Assembly (NCBI RefSeq): GCF_030718205.1
Contig: NZ_JAUZQF010000021.1
Location: forward strand, 1-64,000
Origin: Nonomuraea turcica
GTDB taxonomy: Bacteria; Actinomycetota; Actinomycetes; Streptosporangiales; Streptosporangiaceae
DNA: 64,000 bases
Reading direction: 5' to 3'
Shown piece after piece: positions 24,261 through 32,692 of this stretch. A program made the translations under genes and the position numbers. The notes under the pieces are model-generated. The model was not told the origin of the DNA, searched no databases, and saw only the letters and a program-made list of their open reading frames with translations. Positions within the stretch are counted from its first letter, which is position 1; the number at the start of each line of letters is the position of its first letter.

Positions 24261-26686
24261 GCAGGATCGTCGTCGTGGGGTACGGGCCGACGGCCCACCG
24301 GCTCGTCGAAACCCTCGTCAGCAAGGGCTTCGACGGGCAGATCACCGTGATCGGGGAGGAGCCCCGGCCCGCGTACGACCGCGTGGCCCTGACCTCCTAC
24401 CTGTCGGGCACGACCGTGGAGGACCTCACCTACGACGTGCCGGCCGGCACGGTGACGAGGCTGAGCACGCGGGTCACCGGCATCGACAGGGACGCCCGTG
24501 TCGTCACCTTGTCGGACGGCGCCACCGAGCCCTATGACGTGCTCGTGCTGGCCACCGGATCGGCGCCGTTCGTGCCGCCGGTGCCCGGGGCCGAGCATGC
24601 CTTCGTCTACCGCACGATCGAGGACCTGGACGCGATCAGGGTGGCCGCCAAGGACGCGGTCGAGGGCGTCGTGGTCGGCGGCGGGCTGCTCGGCCTGGAG
24701 GCGGCCGACGCGCTGCGGGCGCTCGGGCTGAAGGCGCACATCATCGAGATGAGCCCCTGGCTGATGCCGCGGCAGGTCGACGAGGGCGGCGGCTCGGTGC
24801 TCAAGCAGCACATCGAGGGGCTCGGGCTGAGCGTGCACGCCGGCGCCGGTGTCAAGGAGATCGTCGCCGACGACAACGGCCAGGTCATCGGGCTGCGCAA
24901 GCCGGACGAGACGCTGGTGGACGCCCAGGTCGTGGTGTTCTCCGCGGGCATCAGGCCGCGGGACGAGCTGGCCAGGTCGTCGGGGCTGGAGGTCGGCGAG
25001 CGCGGCGGCATCGTGGTCGACTCCGCGATGCTCACCTCCGACCCCGCCATCTACGCGGTGGGCGAGTGCGCGCTGGCCGGCGGCATGATCTACGGGCTGG
25101 TCGGGCCGTGCAACAACATGGCCGAGGTGGCCGCCGACCGGATCATGGGCGGGTCCGCGACGTTCGAGGGCGCGGACATGTCCACGAAGCTCAAGCTGCT
25201 CGGCGTGGAGGTCGCGCAGTTCGGGTCCATGACGGGGGCGCTGGACGTCACCTACATGGACCCGGTGGCCGGGGTCTACAAGAGGCTGTTCATCAGCGAC
25301 GACGCGCAGACGCTGCTCGGCGGCATCTGCGTGGGCGACGCCTCGCCGTACACGCAGCTGCGGCCCTTCGTGGGCAAGGCGCTGCCGGCCTCGCCGTCCG
25401 ACCTGCTCTTCAGCGGGGCCGGGGCCAGCCTGGACCTGCCGGACGAGGCGCAGGTCTGCTCCTGCAACAACGTGTGCGCGGGCGACATCCGCACCGCCAT
25501 CGCCGACAAGGGCTGCACCGACGTCCCCGGGCTCAAGGCCTGCACCCGCGCCGGCACCACCTGCGGCAGCTGTGTGCCGATGCTCAAGCAGCTGCTGGAG
25601 AAGTCCGGCGTCGAGGTCAGCAAGGCGCTGTGCGAGCACTTCACGTACTCGCGGGCCGAGCTGTTCGACATCGTCCGCGTCCGCAACATCACGACGTTCT
25701 CCCAGCTCATCACCGAGCACGGGCAGGGCCGGGGCTGCGACATCTGTAAGCCGGCCGTGGCCTCGATCCTGGCGTCGCTGCACAACGGGCACGTGCTGGA
25801 GGGCGAGCGGGCCGCGCTGCAGGACACCAACGACCACTTCCTCGCCAACATGCAGAAGAACGGCACGTACTCGGTCGTGCCGCGCATCCCCGGCGGCGAG
25901 ATCACGCCGGAGAAGCTCATCGTGATCGGCGAGGTCGCCCGCGACTTCGGCCTCTACACGAAGATCACCGGTGGGCAGCGGATCGACCTGTTCGGGGCCC
26001 GCGTCGACCAGCTGCCCGAGATCTGGCGGCGGCTGGTGGAAGCCGGGTTCGAGTCCGGGCACGCCTACGGCAAGGCCCTGCGGACGGTGAAGTCCTGCGT
26101 GGGCTCGACCTGGTGCCGCTACGGCGTGCAGGACTCGGTGGGCCTGGCCATCGCGCTGGAGCTGCGCTACCGCGGCCTGCGCTCGCCGCACAAGCTCAAG
26201 TCCGCCGTCTCCGGCTGCGCCCGCGAGTGCGCCGAGGCCAGGTCGAAGGACTTCGGCATCATCGCCACCGAGAAGGGCTGGAACCTGTACGTCGCCGGCA
26301 ACGGCGGCTTCAAGCCCCGCCACGCCGACCTGCTGGCCGGCGACCTGTCCACCGAAGAGCTCATCAGGACCATCGACCGGTTCCTGATGTTCTACATCCG
26401 CACCGCCGACCGGCTGCAACGTACCGCCGCCTGGCTGGAGTCCCTGGAAGGCGGGCTCGACTACCTACGGGAGGTGATCATGGAGGACTCGCTCGGGATC
26501 TGCTCCGACCTCGACGCGCAGATGGAGCACCACACCGCGACCTACGCCGACGAGTGGGCCGCCACTCTGGACGACCCGGAGAAGCTGAGCAGGTTCGTCA
26601 GCTTCGTCAACGCACCCGGCGTCCCCGACCCGTCGATCGTCTTCGAGCAGGAGCGCGGCCAGATCAAGCCGGTGATGGCCCGATGA
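24257..26686 (+). CDS. nirB: NADH-dependent assimilatory nitrite reductase, large subunit
   Basis: The 809-residue protein has the full NirB layout: FAD domain (VVVGYGPTAHRLVE), NADH domain (VVGGGLLGLEAADAL, about residue 140), BFD-like domain with CSCNN and CGSC (about 400-440), and the ferredoxin/siroheme sulphite-nitrite reductase domain. The four cysteines binding the [4Fe-4S]-siroheme centre are in SCVGSTWC and SGCARECA (about 613-655). It reduces nitrite to ammonium by six electrons. It overlaps both neighbours by ATGA and works with NirD. No siroheme synthesis gene is in this window. Confidence 0.95.
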   Translation: MSRIVVVGYGPTAHRLVETLVSKGFDGQITVIGEEPRPAYDRVALTSYLSGTTVEDLTYDVPAGTVTRLSTRVTGIDRDARVVTLSDGATEPYDVLVLATGSAPFVPPVPGAEHAFVYRTIEDLDAIRVAAKDAVEGVVVGGGLLGLEAADALRALGLKAHIIEMSPWLMPRQVDEGGGSVLKQHIEGLGLSVHAGAGVKEIVADDNGQVIGLRKPDETLVDAQVVVFSAGIRPRDELARSSGLEVGERGGIVVDSAMLTSDPAIYAVGECALAGGMIYGLVGPCNNMAEVAADRIMGGSATFEGADMSTKLKLLGVEVAQFGSMTGALDVTYMDPVAGVYKRLFISDDAQTLLGGICVGDASPYTQLRPFVGKALPASPSDLLFSGAGASLDLPDEAQVCSCNNVCAGDIRTAIADKGCTDVPGLKACTRAGTTCGSCVPMLKQLLEKSGVEVSKALCEHFTYSRAELFDIVRVRNITTFSQLITEHGQGRGCDICKPAVASILASLHNGHVLEGERAALQDTNDHFLANMQKNGTYSVVPRIPGGEITPEKLIVIGEVARDFGLYTKITGGQRIDLFGARVDQLPEIWRRLVEAGFESGHAYGKALRTVKSCVGSTWCRYGVQDSVGLAIALELRYRGLRSPHKLKSAVSGCARECAEARSKDFGIIATEKGWNLYVAGNGGFKPRHADLLAGDLSTEELIRTIDRFLMFYIRTADRLQRTAAWLESLEGGLDYLREVIMEDSLGICSDLDAQMEHHTATYADEWAATLDDPEKLSRFVSFVNAPGVPDPSIVFEQERGQIKPVMAR

Positions 26687-27003
26687 GCTGGACGCCGATC
26701 TGCGACTACGACAAGCTGATGCCGGAGCGCGGCGTGTGCGCGCTGGTGGACGGCAGGCAGGTGGCCGTCTTCCGCACCTACGACGGCACGCTGCACGCGC
26801 TGGACAACCTCGACCCGTTCAGCGGCGCGTACGTGCTCTCGCGCGGCATCGTCGGCACCAGGAAGGGCGAGCCGACCGTGGCCTCACCGCTGCACAAGCA
26901 GGTGTTCTCGCTGGTGTCCGGGGTGTGCCTGGACGAGAAGGACGTGTCGGTGCCGGTCTATCCGGTACGGGTGGCCGGCGGGTACGTAGAGGTGAGCCTT
27001 TAG
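26683..27003 (+). CDS. nirD: Nitrite reductase small subunit
   Basis: The 106-residue protein is a Rieske-fold domain lacking the cluster-binding Cys/His pairs, as is normal for NirD: CALVDGRQVAVFRTYDG, LHALDNLDPFSGAYVLSRG and ASPLHKQVFSLVSGVC. It is a non-catalytic partner of NirB. It is the last gene of the operon; its ATG overlaps the NirB stop, and a strong hairpin follows 12 bases after its stop codon. Confidence 0.95.
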   Translation: MSWTPICDYDKLMPERGVCALVDGRQVAVFRTYDGTLHALDNLDPFSGAYVLSRGIVGTRKGEPTVASPLHKQVFSLVSGVCLDEKDVSVPVYPVRVAGGYVEVSL

Positions 27004-27015
27004 GCGTACGAAAGG

Positions 27016-27058
27016 ATCAGGCCCAAGTCGTCCGCTCGCACGACGGCTTGGGCCTGAT
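27016..27058 (+). terminator. Terminator of the nitrate assimilation operon
   Basis: ATCAGGCCCAAG (27016-27027) pairs perfectly with CTTGGGCCTGAT (27047-27058); inside, CGTC/GACG adds a further stem. A short T-rich stretch (TTCTTTG) follows. The hairpin could also serve the converging small gene on the other strand. Confidence 0.85.
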
Positions 27059-27069
27059 TCTTTGTGTCG

Positions 27070-27306
27070 TCAGTCCTTGCTGTGCTCCACCGGCGGGTAG
27101 ACGTGCGGGCTGCGGTGGGCCGCCGGCAGGACGCAGCGCCGTCCGGCCTCGACGCTGTCGCAGCGTTCGGCGTCCTCGCGCTGGGGGAGGGGCTCGGGGT
27201 TCGCCTGTGTACGTGCCACTGGACGGACGCTATCGGCGACGTCCGGTGCTCTGGTCTCGAGGCGGCAACGATCGCAGCTCTGAACGGTCTCCCTAGAACC
27301 GGTCAT
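27070..27306 (-). CDS. Small Cys/His protein, probably leaderless
   Basis: The 78-residue product has a CDRC pair near residue 11 and the C-terminal pattern CVLPAAHRSPHVYPP. These cysteine and histidine residues resemble small actinomycete proteins with a putative zinc site. There is no ribosome-binding site, but TATTAC lies eight bases before the ATG at 27306, which fits a leaderless promoter. It converges on the nitrate operon terminator. An overlapping plus-strand frame of similar length lacks these features and was rejected. No function is known. Confidence 0.55.
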   Translation of the reverse strand: MTGSRETVQSCDRCRLETRAPDVADSVRPVARTQANPEPLPQREDAERCDSVEAGRRCVLPAAHRSPHVYPPVEHSKD

Positions 27307-27396
27307 TTGGTCTAGTAATACCGGTCGAGGTAAAGAGGGCGTGCAAAGTGCCTAAACCGCGCATTCGGCGACGAGTGGCGCGGGCATCAAGCGGCC

Positions 27397-27951
27397 ATGA
27401 GCAAGATTTCTCAGCGCAGGGCGCTTCTGATGGCCGCGATCATTCCCGCCATGCTGCTGGCGGGCTGCGCCGCGGGGGGCAGCGGCACGCAAGCAGCCAT
27501 GAAAGGGGCGGCGAGTCCGGCGACGCCGACCGAAGACATGATGTCGCCGGAGGAGACCGATACGGCCTCGCCCACCGAGACGGACGCCACGCCGACGGAG
27601 ACGGGCGGGGCCACCGAGGCGCGCTCGGCCGTCGAGGGGTTCTTCAACGCCCTCAAATCGGGGAACGTGGACCAGGTCGTCGGCGCCTTCGCCGAGGACG
27701 CCGTGGTCGCCGTGAACGGCAAGGCCACGGCGGAGGGCACCGAGGCGATCCGCACGCTCTTCCAGGGCCAGATCAACGAGATGAAGCAGGCCACCCACAC
27801 CCTCGAAGAGGAGCAAACGCTCGGCACCGAGGACGCCTTCGTCACCGCGACGAGCAAGCAGGGGCAGAACAACCTTCGCGAGCTGTTCCTGCTCTCGCAG
27901 GACGGCGGGGAGTGGAAGATCTCGCACTACATGAACAACCAGGCCGGCTGA
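27397..27951 (+). CDS. Lipoprotein with SnoaL/NTF2-like domain
   Basis: The 184-residue precursor has a signal with lipobox LLAGC (Cys about residue 24), so it is lipid-anchored outside the membrane. A Thr/Pro/Glu-rich linker (residues about 40-75) leads to an NTF2-like/SnoaL fold: VEGFFNALKSGNVDQVVGAFAED, FQGQINEMK, and the closing strand LLSQDGGEWKISHY. In secreted forms this fold binds small ligands or proteins; no active-site residue can be assigned. The ribosome-binding site is weak. A hairpin follows the stop. Confidence 0.8.
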   Translation: MSKISQRRALLMAAIIPAMLLAGCAAGGSGTQAAMKGAASPATPTEDMMSPEETDTASPTETDATPTETGGATEARSAVEGFFNALKSGNVDQVVGAFAEDAVVAVNGKATAEGTEAIRTLFQGQINEMKQATHTLEEEQTLGTEDAFVTATSKQGQNNLRELFLLSQDGGEWKISHYMNNQAG

Positions 27952-27961
27952 ACACGGTGGA

Positions 27962-27984
27962 GCGGCGCGCCGACGGTGCGCCGC
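27962..27984 (+). terminator. Hairpin after the lipoprotein gene
   Basis: GCGGCGC (27962-27968) pairs with GCGCCGC (27978-27984) ten bases after the stop. It has no T run. Read-through to the next gene is possible. Confidence 0.4.
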
Positions 27985-28036
27985 ATTCCTGGAACCTTGT
28001 CCTCTCAGGCGGTGTATCACCTGCGGAGGTGGTCCC

Positions 28037-28768
28037 ATGAAGAGGATGCCGGCGATGTTCGCCGCTCTGCTGGCCGCCGTGGTGGCGGCTCTGGTCACAG
28101 GGACTGTTCCGGCCGGTGCGGCGGGGAACTGGGCGGTGACGTACATGGATCCGCTGCCGGGCCGGTTCGACGGCGGCACGCCGTACGCGCTCGGGTTCTG
28201 GGTGTTGCAACACGGCAACCACCCGTACGAGGGGCAGCTCGGGACCGTCGGGCTGCGGCTCACCCGTGAGGACGACGGGAAGAGCCTGATGTTCGAGGGC
28301 ACGGCCCTTCCCGAGGCCGGGCACTACGCCACGTCGGTGGTCGTGCCGGAGGGCGTGTGGAAGGTCGAGGGCATCCAGGGAATGTTCATGCCGCACGAGG
28401 TGGGTCGGCTCAGCGTTCCCGGCGGGCTGAAGATCAAGCCCGTGCAGCAAGAGGTGATCGAGGGCTTCGTGTCGCAGCGGACGGACTATTGGGACGCCGT
28501 GCGCCCGCCCGGGTTCCCCGACCTGCCGGGAGACAAGGTGACGGTCGGGACCGGCCAGGAGGGCGCCACGGCAGCGCCCCCACCGGCCACGGCAGCGCCC
28601 CCACCGGCCACGGCGGCGCCTCAGAAGGTGGCGGCGGCCCAGGAGCAGGGCTCCGGCGGGATCCCCGCCTACACACTGGCGCTCGCGGCCCTCGGGGGCG
28701 CGCTGCTCGCGGTGGCGGCGCTGCGCCTGCCAGGCCGCAAGGAGACGGCGTCGGCCGGCGCATCGTGA
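28037..28768 (+). CDS. Secreted, C-terminally membrane-anchored protein with a Pro-rich stalk
   Basis: The 243-residue protein has an N-terminal signal peptide (MKRMPAMFAALLAAVV... ending near AGA), an extracellular beta-rich domain (WAVTYMDPLPGRFDGG, LGTVGLRLTRED, VPEGVWKVEGIQG) resembling YtkA/FixH-type domains, an Ala/Pro stalk with tandem AAPPPAT units, and a C-terminal transmembrane helix (about 213-233) followed by basic residues. A GGAGGT precedes the ATG. It is probably a cell-surface protein. The domain assignment is tentative and the function unknown. Confidence 0.7.
   Translation: MKRMPAMFAALLAAVVAALVTGTVPAGAAGNWAVTYMDPLPGRFDGGTPYALGFWVLQHGNHPYEGQLGTVGLRLTREDDGKSLMFEGTALPEAGHYATSVVVPEGVWKVEGIQGMFMPHEVGRLSVPGGLKIKPVQQEVIEGFVSQRTDYWDAVRPPGFPDLPGDKVTVGTGQEGATAAPPPATAAPPPATAAPQKVAAAQEQGSGGIPAYTLALAALGGALLAVAALRLPGRKETASAGAS
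28565..28620 (+). repeat. 21-bp tandem repeat in the stalk of the surface protein
   Basis: Two perfect 21-bp copies (28565-28585 and 28586-28606) and a partial third encode AAPPPAT repeats. The repeat length is a multiple of three, so copy-number change would alter only stalk length. Confidence 0.8.
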
Positions 28769-28862
28769 CGATGAACCTGCGGATCTTGCGGAGGTCGCGC
28801 AGCCTGTGCTCGTACGTCGCCCCGGCCATGGCCGCTCGTGACAGAGGCCGGTCGGGGCGGCG

Positions 28863-29522
28863 TCAGAGCTCGCGTTCCTGCGCGTCCAAGATGGCGACCG
28901 ACACCGCGACCGCCCTCGCCGGATCCCCGTCCTCGATCGCCCGCAGCAGCTCCTCGTGCGAGGTGTCCGGCTCCAGCATCGCCTCCTCCTGATCCCGCAC
29001 GCTGTCGCGCAACGCGTCGCTCATGCTCCGGTAGAGGTCGGCGAGCAGCGCGTTGTGCGCCGCGTCGGCCACCAGCACGTGGAAGGCGACGTCCGCGTCC
29101 GCGTAGCCGTCCAGATCGCCCGCCTGCCCCGCCGCGTCCCGCCGGGCCAGCGTCTCGCGCAGCGCGACCACGTCCTCCTCGCTGCGCCGGCCGGCCGCCA
29201 GCCGGGCCGCGACGAGGTCGAGCCCGCGGCGCACGTCGATGATGTCCATGGCGGCCGCCGTGTCCAGCCGCCGGCGCAGCGCGACCTTGGACTCGTCGGT
29301 GGCGGTCACGTACGTGCCGTCGCCCTGCCGGGTGTGCAGCAGCCCGGCATGCGCCAGGACCCGGACCGCCTCGCGCACGGACAGCCGGCTCATGCCCAGG
29401 CTCTGGGCGAGCTGGCTCTCGGACGGGATCTTGGTGCCGACCGGCCACGCCCCGCGGGCGATCTCCCGGCGGAGCTCGTCGATGGCGGCGTCAACGAGCG
29501 AGGTCCGAGCGACGTTTCGCAT
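28863..29522 (-). CDS. GntR-family regulator, FadR/FCD subfamily
   Basis: The 219-residue protein has an N-terminal winged helix (VGTKIPSESQLAQSLGMSRLSVREAVRVL, wing QGDGTYV) and an all-helical FCD effector domain from about residue 80. The metal-ligand pattern of FCD domains is visible as D...H in DADVAFHVLVADAAHN. Such repressors respond to carboxylates or sugar acids. The ADP-ribosylglycohydrolase gene lies directly upstream on the same strand with 47 bases between, so they may be co-transcribed. The target is unknown. Confidence 0.88.
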   Translation of the reverse strand: MRNVARTSLVDAAIDELRREIARGAWPVGTKIPSESQLAQSLGMSRLSVREAVRVLAHAGLLHTRQGDGTYVTATDESKVALRRRLDTAAAMDIIDVRRGLDLVAARLAAGRRSEEDVVALRETLARRDAAGQAGDLDGYADADVAFHVLVADAAHNALLADLYRSMSDALRDSVRDQEEAMLEPDTSHEELLRAIEDGDPARAVAVSVAILDAQEREL

Positions 29523-29569
29523 GCAATCCTCTTCCCATTTCGGCTGGGGAGTCCCACCTTAAGCGGTGA

Positions 29570-30655
29570 TCAGGCCAGCTCGGCGGCCAGGCGCTCGATC
29601 GTGTCGCGGCCTTCCAGCGGACGCAGCCAGGCGGCCGGCAGGGCGCCGGCGCCGTGCAGCGTGCCCAGCAGGTTGCCGCAGACCGAGCCGGTCGAGTCGC
29701 TGTCCCCGGAGTGGTTGACCGACAGCAGCAGCGCACGCTCGACGGAGGTCTCGGCCAGGGCGCAGTAGACGCCGATGGCCAGCGCCTCCTCGGCCACCCA
29801 CGCCCCGCCCAGCGACTCCACCCGCTCGGGGGAAGGCGGGCCGCCGAGCTCGAGCGCCGCGCGCAGCGCCGCCGTGGTCTCCTCGTGCGCCCGGTAGCCG
29901 ACCAGCAGCTCCAGCGTGCGATGCACGGCGGGTTCGAGAGCCTCGCCCGCCATCAGGTACGCGATGATCGCCGCGAACGCGCCCGCCGCCAGGTAGCCGG
30001 TGGGATGGCCATGGGTGATCTGCGCGCACGCCGCCGCCGTCTCAAAGGCCGCCCGGGGGTCGGACGGCGTACGGAACAGGCCGAAGGGGGCCGAGCGCAT
30101 CACGGTGCCGCAGCCTTTCGAGTCCGGGTTCACCGGCCCCGGCTCGCCAAGGGGCGACGGGCCGGGAAAGGGCCGGCGCAACCCCGACAGGCAGGCGTTG
30201 CCGGGCGCCCGGCGCGAGTACAGCCAGCCCTCCTCGCGCAGCCGCCCCGTACGGTGCGGCAGGTCGGCGGGCGGGGGAGCGTCGTGGCTCTGGGTGTCGT
30301 ACCAGCGCAGGTATGCCTGCCGCACGGCCTCGACCACTTCCGCGTCGCTTGCCGCCGCGACTCCCGTGTCGCCTGCTCCTGGGGAGGCCGCCACCGGCGC
30401 GCCGCCGGCCACCACCGCCGATGATCCGCTAGCGTGATCGGCGCGGACGAGGCCTTCGACGGTGAAGAGCGTCATCTGGGTGTCGTCGGTGATGAGACCC
30501 GTTTTGCCGCGCCAATCGGCGACATATCCGGAAATGCCGTCCGGGCCGTGATGCTTGCGGATTTCTCGCAACGATGCGAACTCGATGGGCGCCCCGAGCG
30601 CGTCGCCGATCGCGCCGCCGAGGAGGCAACCCCGGACTCGATCCTGACCATCCAT
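29570..30655 (-). CDS. ADP-ribosylglycohydrolase family protein
   Basis: The 361-residue protein has the DraG/ARH fold signatures: GCLLGGAIGDALGAPIEF at the N-terminus, GLITDDTQM with the magnesium-binding Thr-Asp-Asp, and NHSGDSDSTGSVCGNLLG near the C-terminus with the second metal-binding acidic set. It should be a Mg-dependent hydrolase removing ADP-ribose from protein, nucleic acid or a small molecule in the cytoplasm. A Ser/Ala/Gly-rich insertion (about residues 75-105) is unusual. No ADP-ribosyltransferase gene is nearby, and DraG pairing with nitrogen control is not implied. Confidence 0.85.
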   Translation of the reverse strand: MDGQDRVRGCLLGGAIGDALGAPIEFASLREIRKHHGPDGISGYVADWRGKTGLITDDTQMTLFTVEGLVRADHASGSSAVVAGGAPVAASPGAGDTGVAAASDAEVVEAVRQAYLRWYDTQSHDAPPPADLPHRTGRLREEGWLYSRRAPGNACLSGLRRPFPGPSPLGEPGPVNPDSKGCGTVMRSAPFGLFRTPSDPRAAFETAAACAQITHGHPTGYLAAGAFAAIIAYLMAGEALEPAVHRTLELLVGYRAHEETTAALRAALELGGPPSPERVESLGGAWVAEEALAIGVYCALAETSVERALLLSVNHSGDSDSTGSVCGNLLGTLHGAGALPAAWLRPLEGRDTIERLAAELA

Positions 30656-30730
30656 ACCCCGGATCTTGTCAGGTCCCGAGCCGTCTGAGAGATTGCCATG
30701 TATTTTCGCTCACTCGCACGGAGGTCACGC

Positions 30731-32653
30731 GTGCCACAATTACGCCCGGCCCTCATCGCCGTCGCCCTCACCCTGGCGATCGCGACGCCAGCGCAGGCCA
30801 CTGCCGGACCTGCCCTCACCATCGAGAACGGCCGTACGCAGCCGGTCTTCTCCTATGCGGACGCGATCCGCGAGCATGTGTACGTCGAGTCCACCGTCGA
30901 CAGCGACCTGGACGGCAAGCTCGACAAAGTCCGCGTGGACATCATCAGGCCCAAGGAGTCCGGCCCGGGGCTCAAGGTGCCGGTGATCATCGACGAGAGC
31001 CCGTACTACGACAACTCGGGCCGCGGCAACGAAGGCGAGCGGAAGGTCTACGACGCCGCCGGAAATGTCGCGAAATTTCCCCTCTTCTATGACAACTACT
31101 TCGTCCCCCGCGGCTACGCCGTCCTCAACGTCGACATGCTCGGCACCACCAGGTCCGAGGGCTGCCCCGACATCGGCGGCAAGGCCGACGTGCTGGGCGG
31201 CAAGGCCGTCATCGACTGGCTGAACGGCCGCGCCAAGGCGTACAAGGCCGACGGCGCCCCCGCCGTGGCCGACTGGACGACCGGCAACGCCGCCATGATC
31301 GGCAAGTCGTACGACGGCACTCTGGCCAACGCCGTCGCCGCCACCGGCGTCGAGGGACTGAAGACCATCGTTCCGATCTCGGCGATCAGTTCCTGGTACA
31401 AGTACCAGCGCTCGAACGGCGTGATCTACAACTACGACTACGCCTCCTGGCTGGCCAACTACGTCGACACCGACCCCGAGGCCAAGTGCAAGCCGGTCCG
31501 CGACAAGATGGACGCCGAGGACGGCGACGACACGGGCAACTACAACCCGTTCTGGGCCGAGCGCGACTACATCAAGGGCCTGCTCGGCGACGCCTCCAAG
31601 GTCAAGGCCAGCGTCTTCGTCATCCACACCGTCAACGACCTCAACGTCAAGCCGGACAACTTCTCCGCCTGGTGGAAGGCCCTGGCCGACAGGGACGTGC
31701 CGCGCAAGATCTGGGTCGGCCAGACCCAGCACGTGGACCCGTTCGACTTCGAAGGCCGCAGAGGGCTCTGGGTGGACACCCTGCACCGCTGGTTCGACCG
31801 CTGGCTGCACGGCGTCGACAACGGGATCATGAGGGAGCCCCGCGCCGACGTCGAGGTCGGGCCGGCGAAGTGGATCACCCAGCGCGACTGGCCGGCGCCG
31901 TTCGCGATGAAGGCGACGCTGCGTCCCGCGCCCGACGGCTCCCTCGGGCTCAAGCCCGCCGCCAAGGACAGCACCGCATCGTTCACCGACGTCGCCATGA
32001 GCGAGACCGCCATGGTGGCTGACGTGGGCACCCCGAATCCGGGACGGGTGGCGTTCACCACCGGCGCGCTCCCGCTCGACCTGCGCCTGTCCGGCACGCC
32101 CACCGCCGACCTGCGGGTCAAGCTGGACAAGCCCACCTCTAACCTGACCGCCCTGCTCGTCGACTTCGGCGAGGACACCCGCGTCGACTGGCGCCGCGGC
32201 CAGGGCATCACCACGCTCACCGAGGAGGACTGCCACGGCGAGAGCACCGCGGCCGACGACGCCTGCTACAAGAAGGTCGTCACGAACGTGGCCACCCGTC
32301 CGCTGGAGATCGTCGCCCGCGGCTGGATAGACGTGCAGAACCGCTCCTCGCTCAGCCAGGCCGCGCCGCTGCCCGTCGGCACGTACGGCACGGTGAAGTG
32401 GCTGACGTTGCCGCAGGACTACATCTTCAAGAAGGGCCACAGGATCGGCCTGGTGATCGCGGGCACCGACTCCACCTACAGCGGTGAGACCGGAACCGGC
32501 GCCGGCGTCACCGTCGATCTGGCCCAGAGCAGTGTCGTCGTGCCGTTCGCGCTGACCACGCCGCTGGCCGACGTGCCGCGGGACAAGGCCAGGTTCCACG
32601 GACCCGACCGGATCGAGCTGCCCGAGTCCGAATCCGCGTTCCAGTTCTTCTAA
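30731..32653 (+). CDS. Secreted X-Pro dipeptidyl-peptidase (S15 family)
   Basis: The GTG at 30731 has a perfect GGAGG (30720-30724) six bases upstream and gives a normal Sec signal peptide (PALIAVALTLAIATPAQA); an ATG at 30698 lacks one. The 640-residue enzyme carries the S15 nucleophile in GKSYDGT (about residue 192), the Asp in HTVNDLNV (about 302) and the His in QTQHVDPF (about 333). After about residue 390 follows the C-terminal jelly-roll domain (WITQRDWPAP...). It should release X-Pro dipeptides outside the cell. A perfect hairpin follows its stop. Confidence 0.9.
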   Translation: MPQLRPALIAVALTLAIATPAQATAGPALTIENGRTQPVFSYADAIREHVYVESTVDSDLDGKLDKVRVDIIRPKESGPGLKVPVIIDESPYYDNSGRGNEGERKVYDAAGNVAKFPLFYDNYFVPRGYAVLNVDMLGTTRSEGCPDIGGKADVLGGKAVIDWLNGRAKAYKADGAPAVADWTTGNAAMIGKSYDGTLANAVAATGVEGLKTIVPISAISSWYKYQRSNGVIYNYDYASWLANYVDTDPEAKCKPVRDKMDAEDGDDTGNYNPFWAERDYIKGLLGDASKVKASVFVIHTVNDLNVKPDNFSAWWKALADRDVPRKIWVGQTQHVDPFDFEGRRGLWVDTLHRWFDRWLHGVDNGIMREPRADVEVGPAKWITQRDWPAPFAMKATLRPAPDGSLGLKPAAKDSTASFTDVAMSETAMVADVGTPNPGRVAFTTGALPLDLRLSGTPTADLRVKLDKPTSNLTALLVDFGEDTRVDWRRGQGITTLTEEDCHGESTAADDACYKKVVTNVATRPLEIVARGWIDVQNRSSLSQAAPLPVGTYGTVKWLTLPQDYIFKKGHRIGLVIAGTDSTYSGETGTGAGVTVDLAQSSVVVPFALTTPLADVPRDKARFHGPDRIELPESESAFQFF

Positions 32654-32662
32654 ACCGCTCGC

Positions 32663-32690
32663 GGCCCCGGGCTCTGCGGAGCCCGGGGCC
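32663..32690. terminator. Bidirectional terminator hairpin
   Basis: GGCCCCGGGCTC (32663-32674) pairs perfectly with GAGCCCGGGGCC (32679-32690) over a TGCG loop. It fills the 39-base gap between the peptidase gene and the converging six-gene operon and can stop both. Confidence 0.85.
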
Positions 32691-32692
32691 CC

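Noticed and set aside
27064..27315. 83-residue plus-strand frame after the nitrate operon
   Set aside because: It lies directly behind the terminator without a ribosome-binding site; the opposite-strand frame has conserved-looking Cys/His spacing and a promoter.
29570..30655. DraG-type control of nitrogenase
   Set aside because: No DraT or nif gene is present; the protein is better left as a general ADP-ribosylglycohydrolase.
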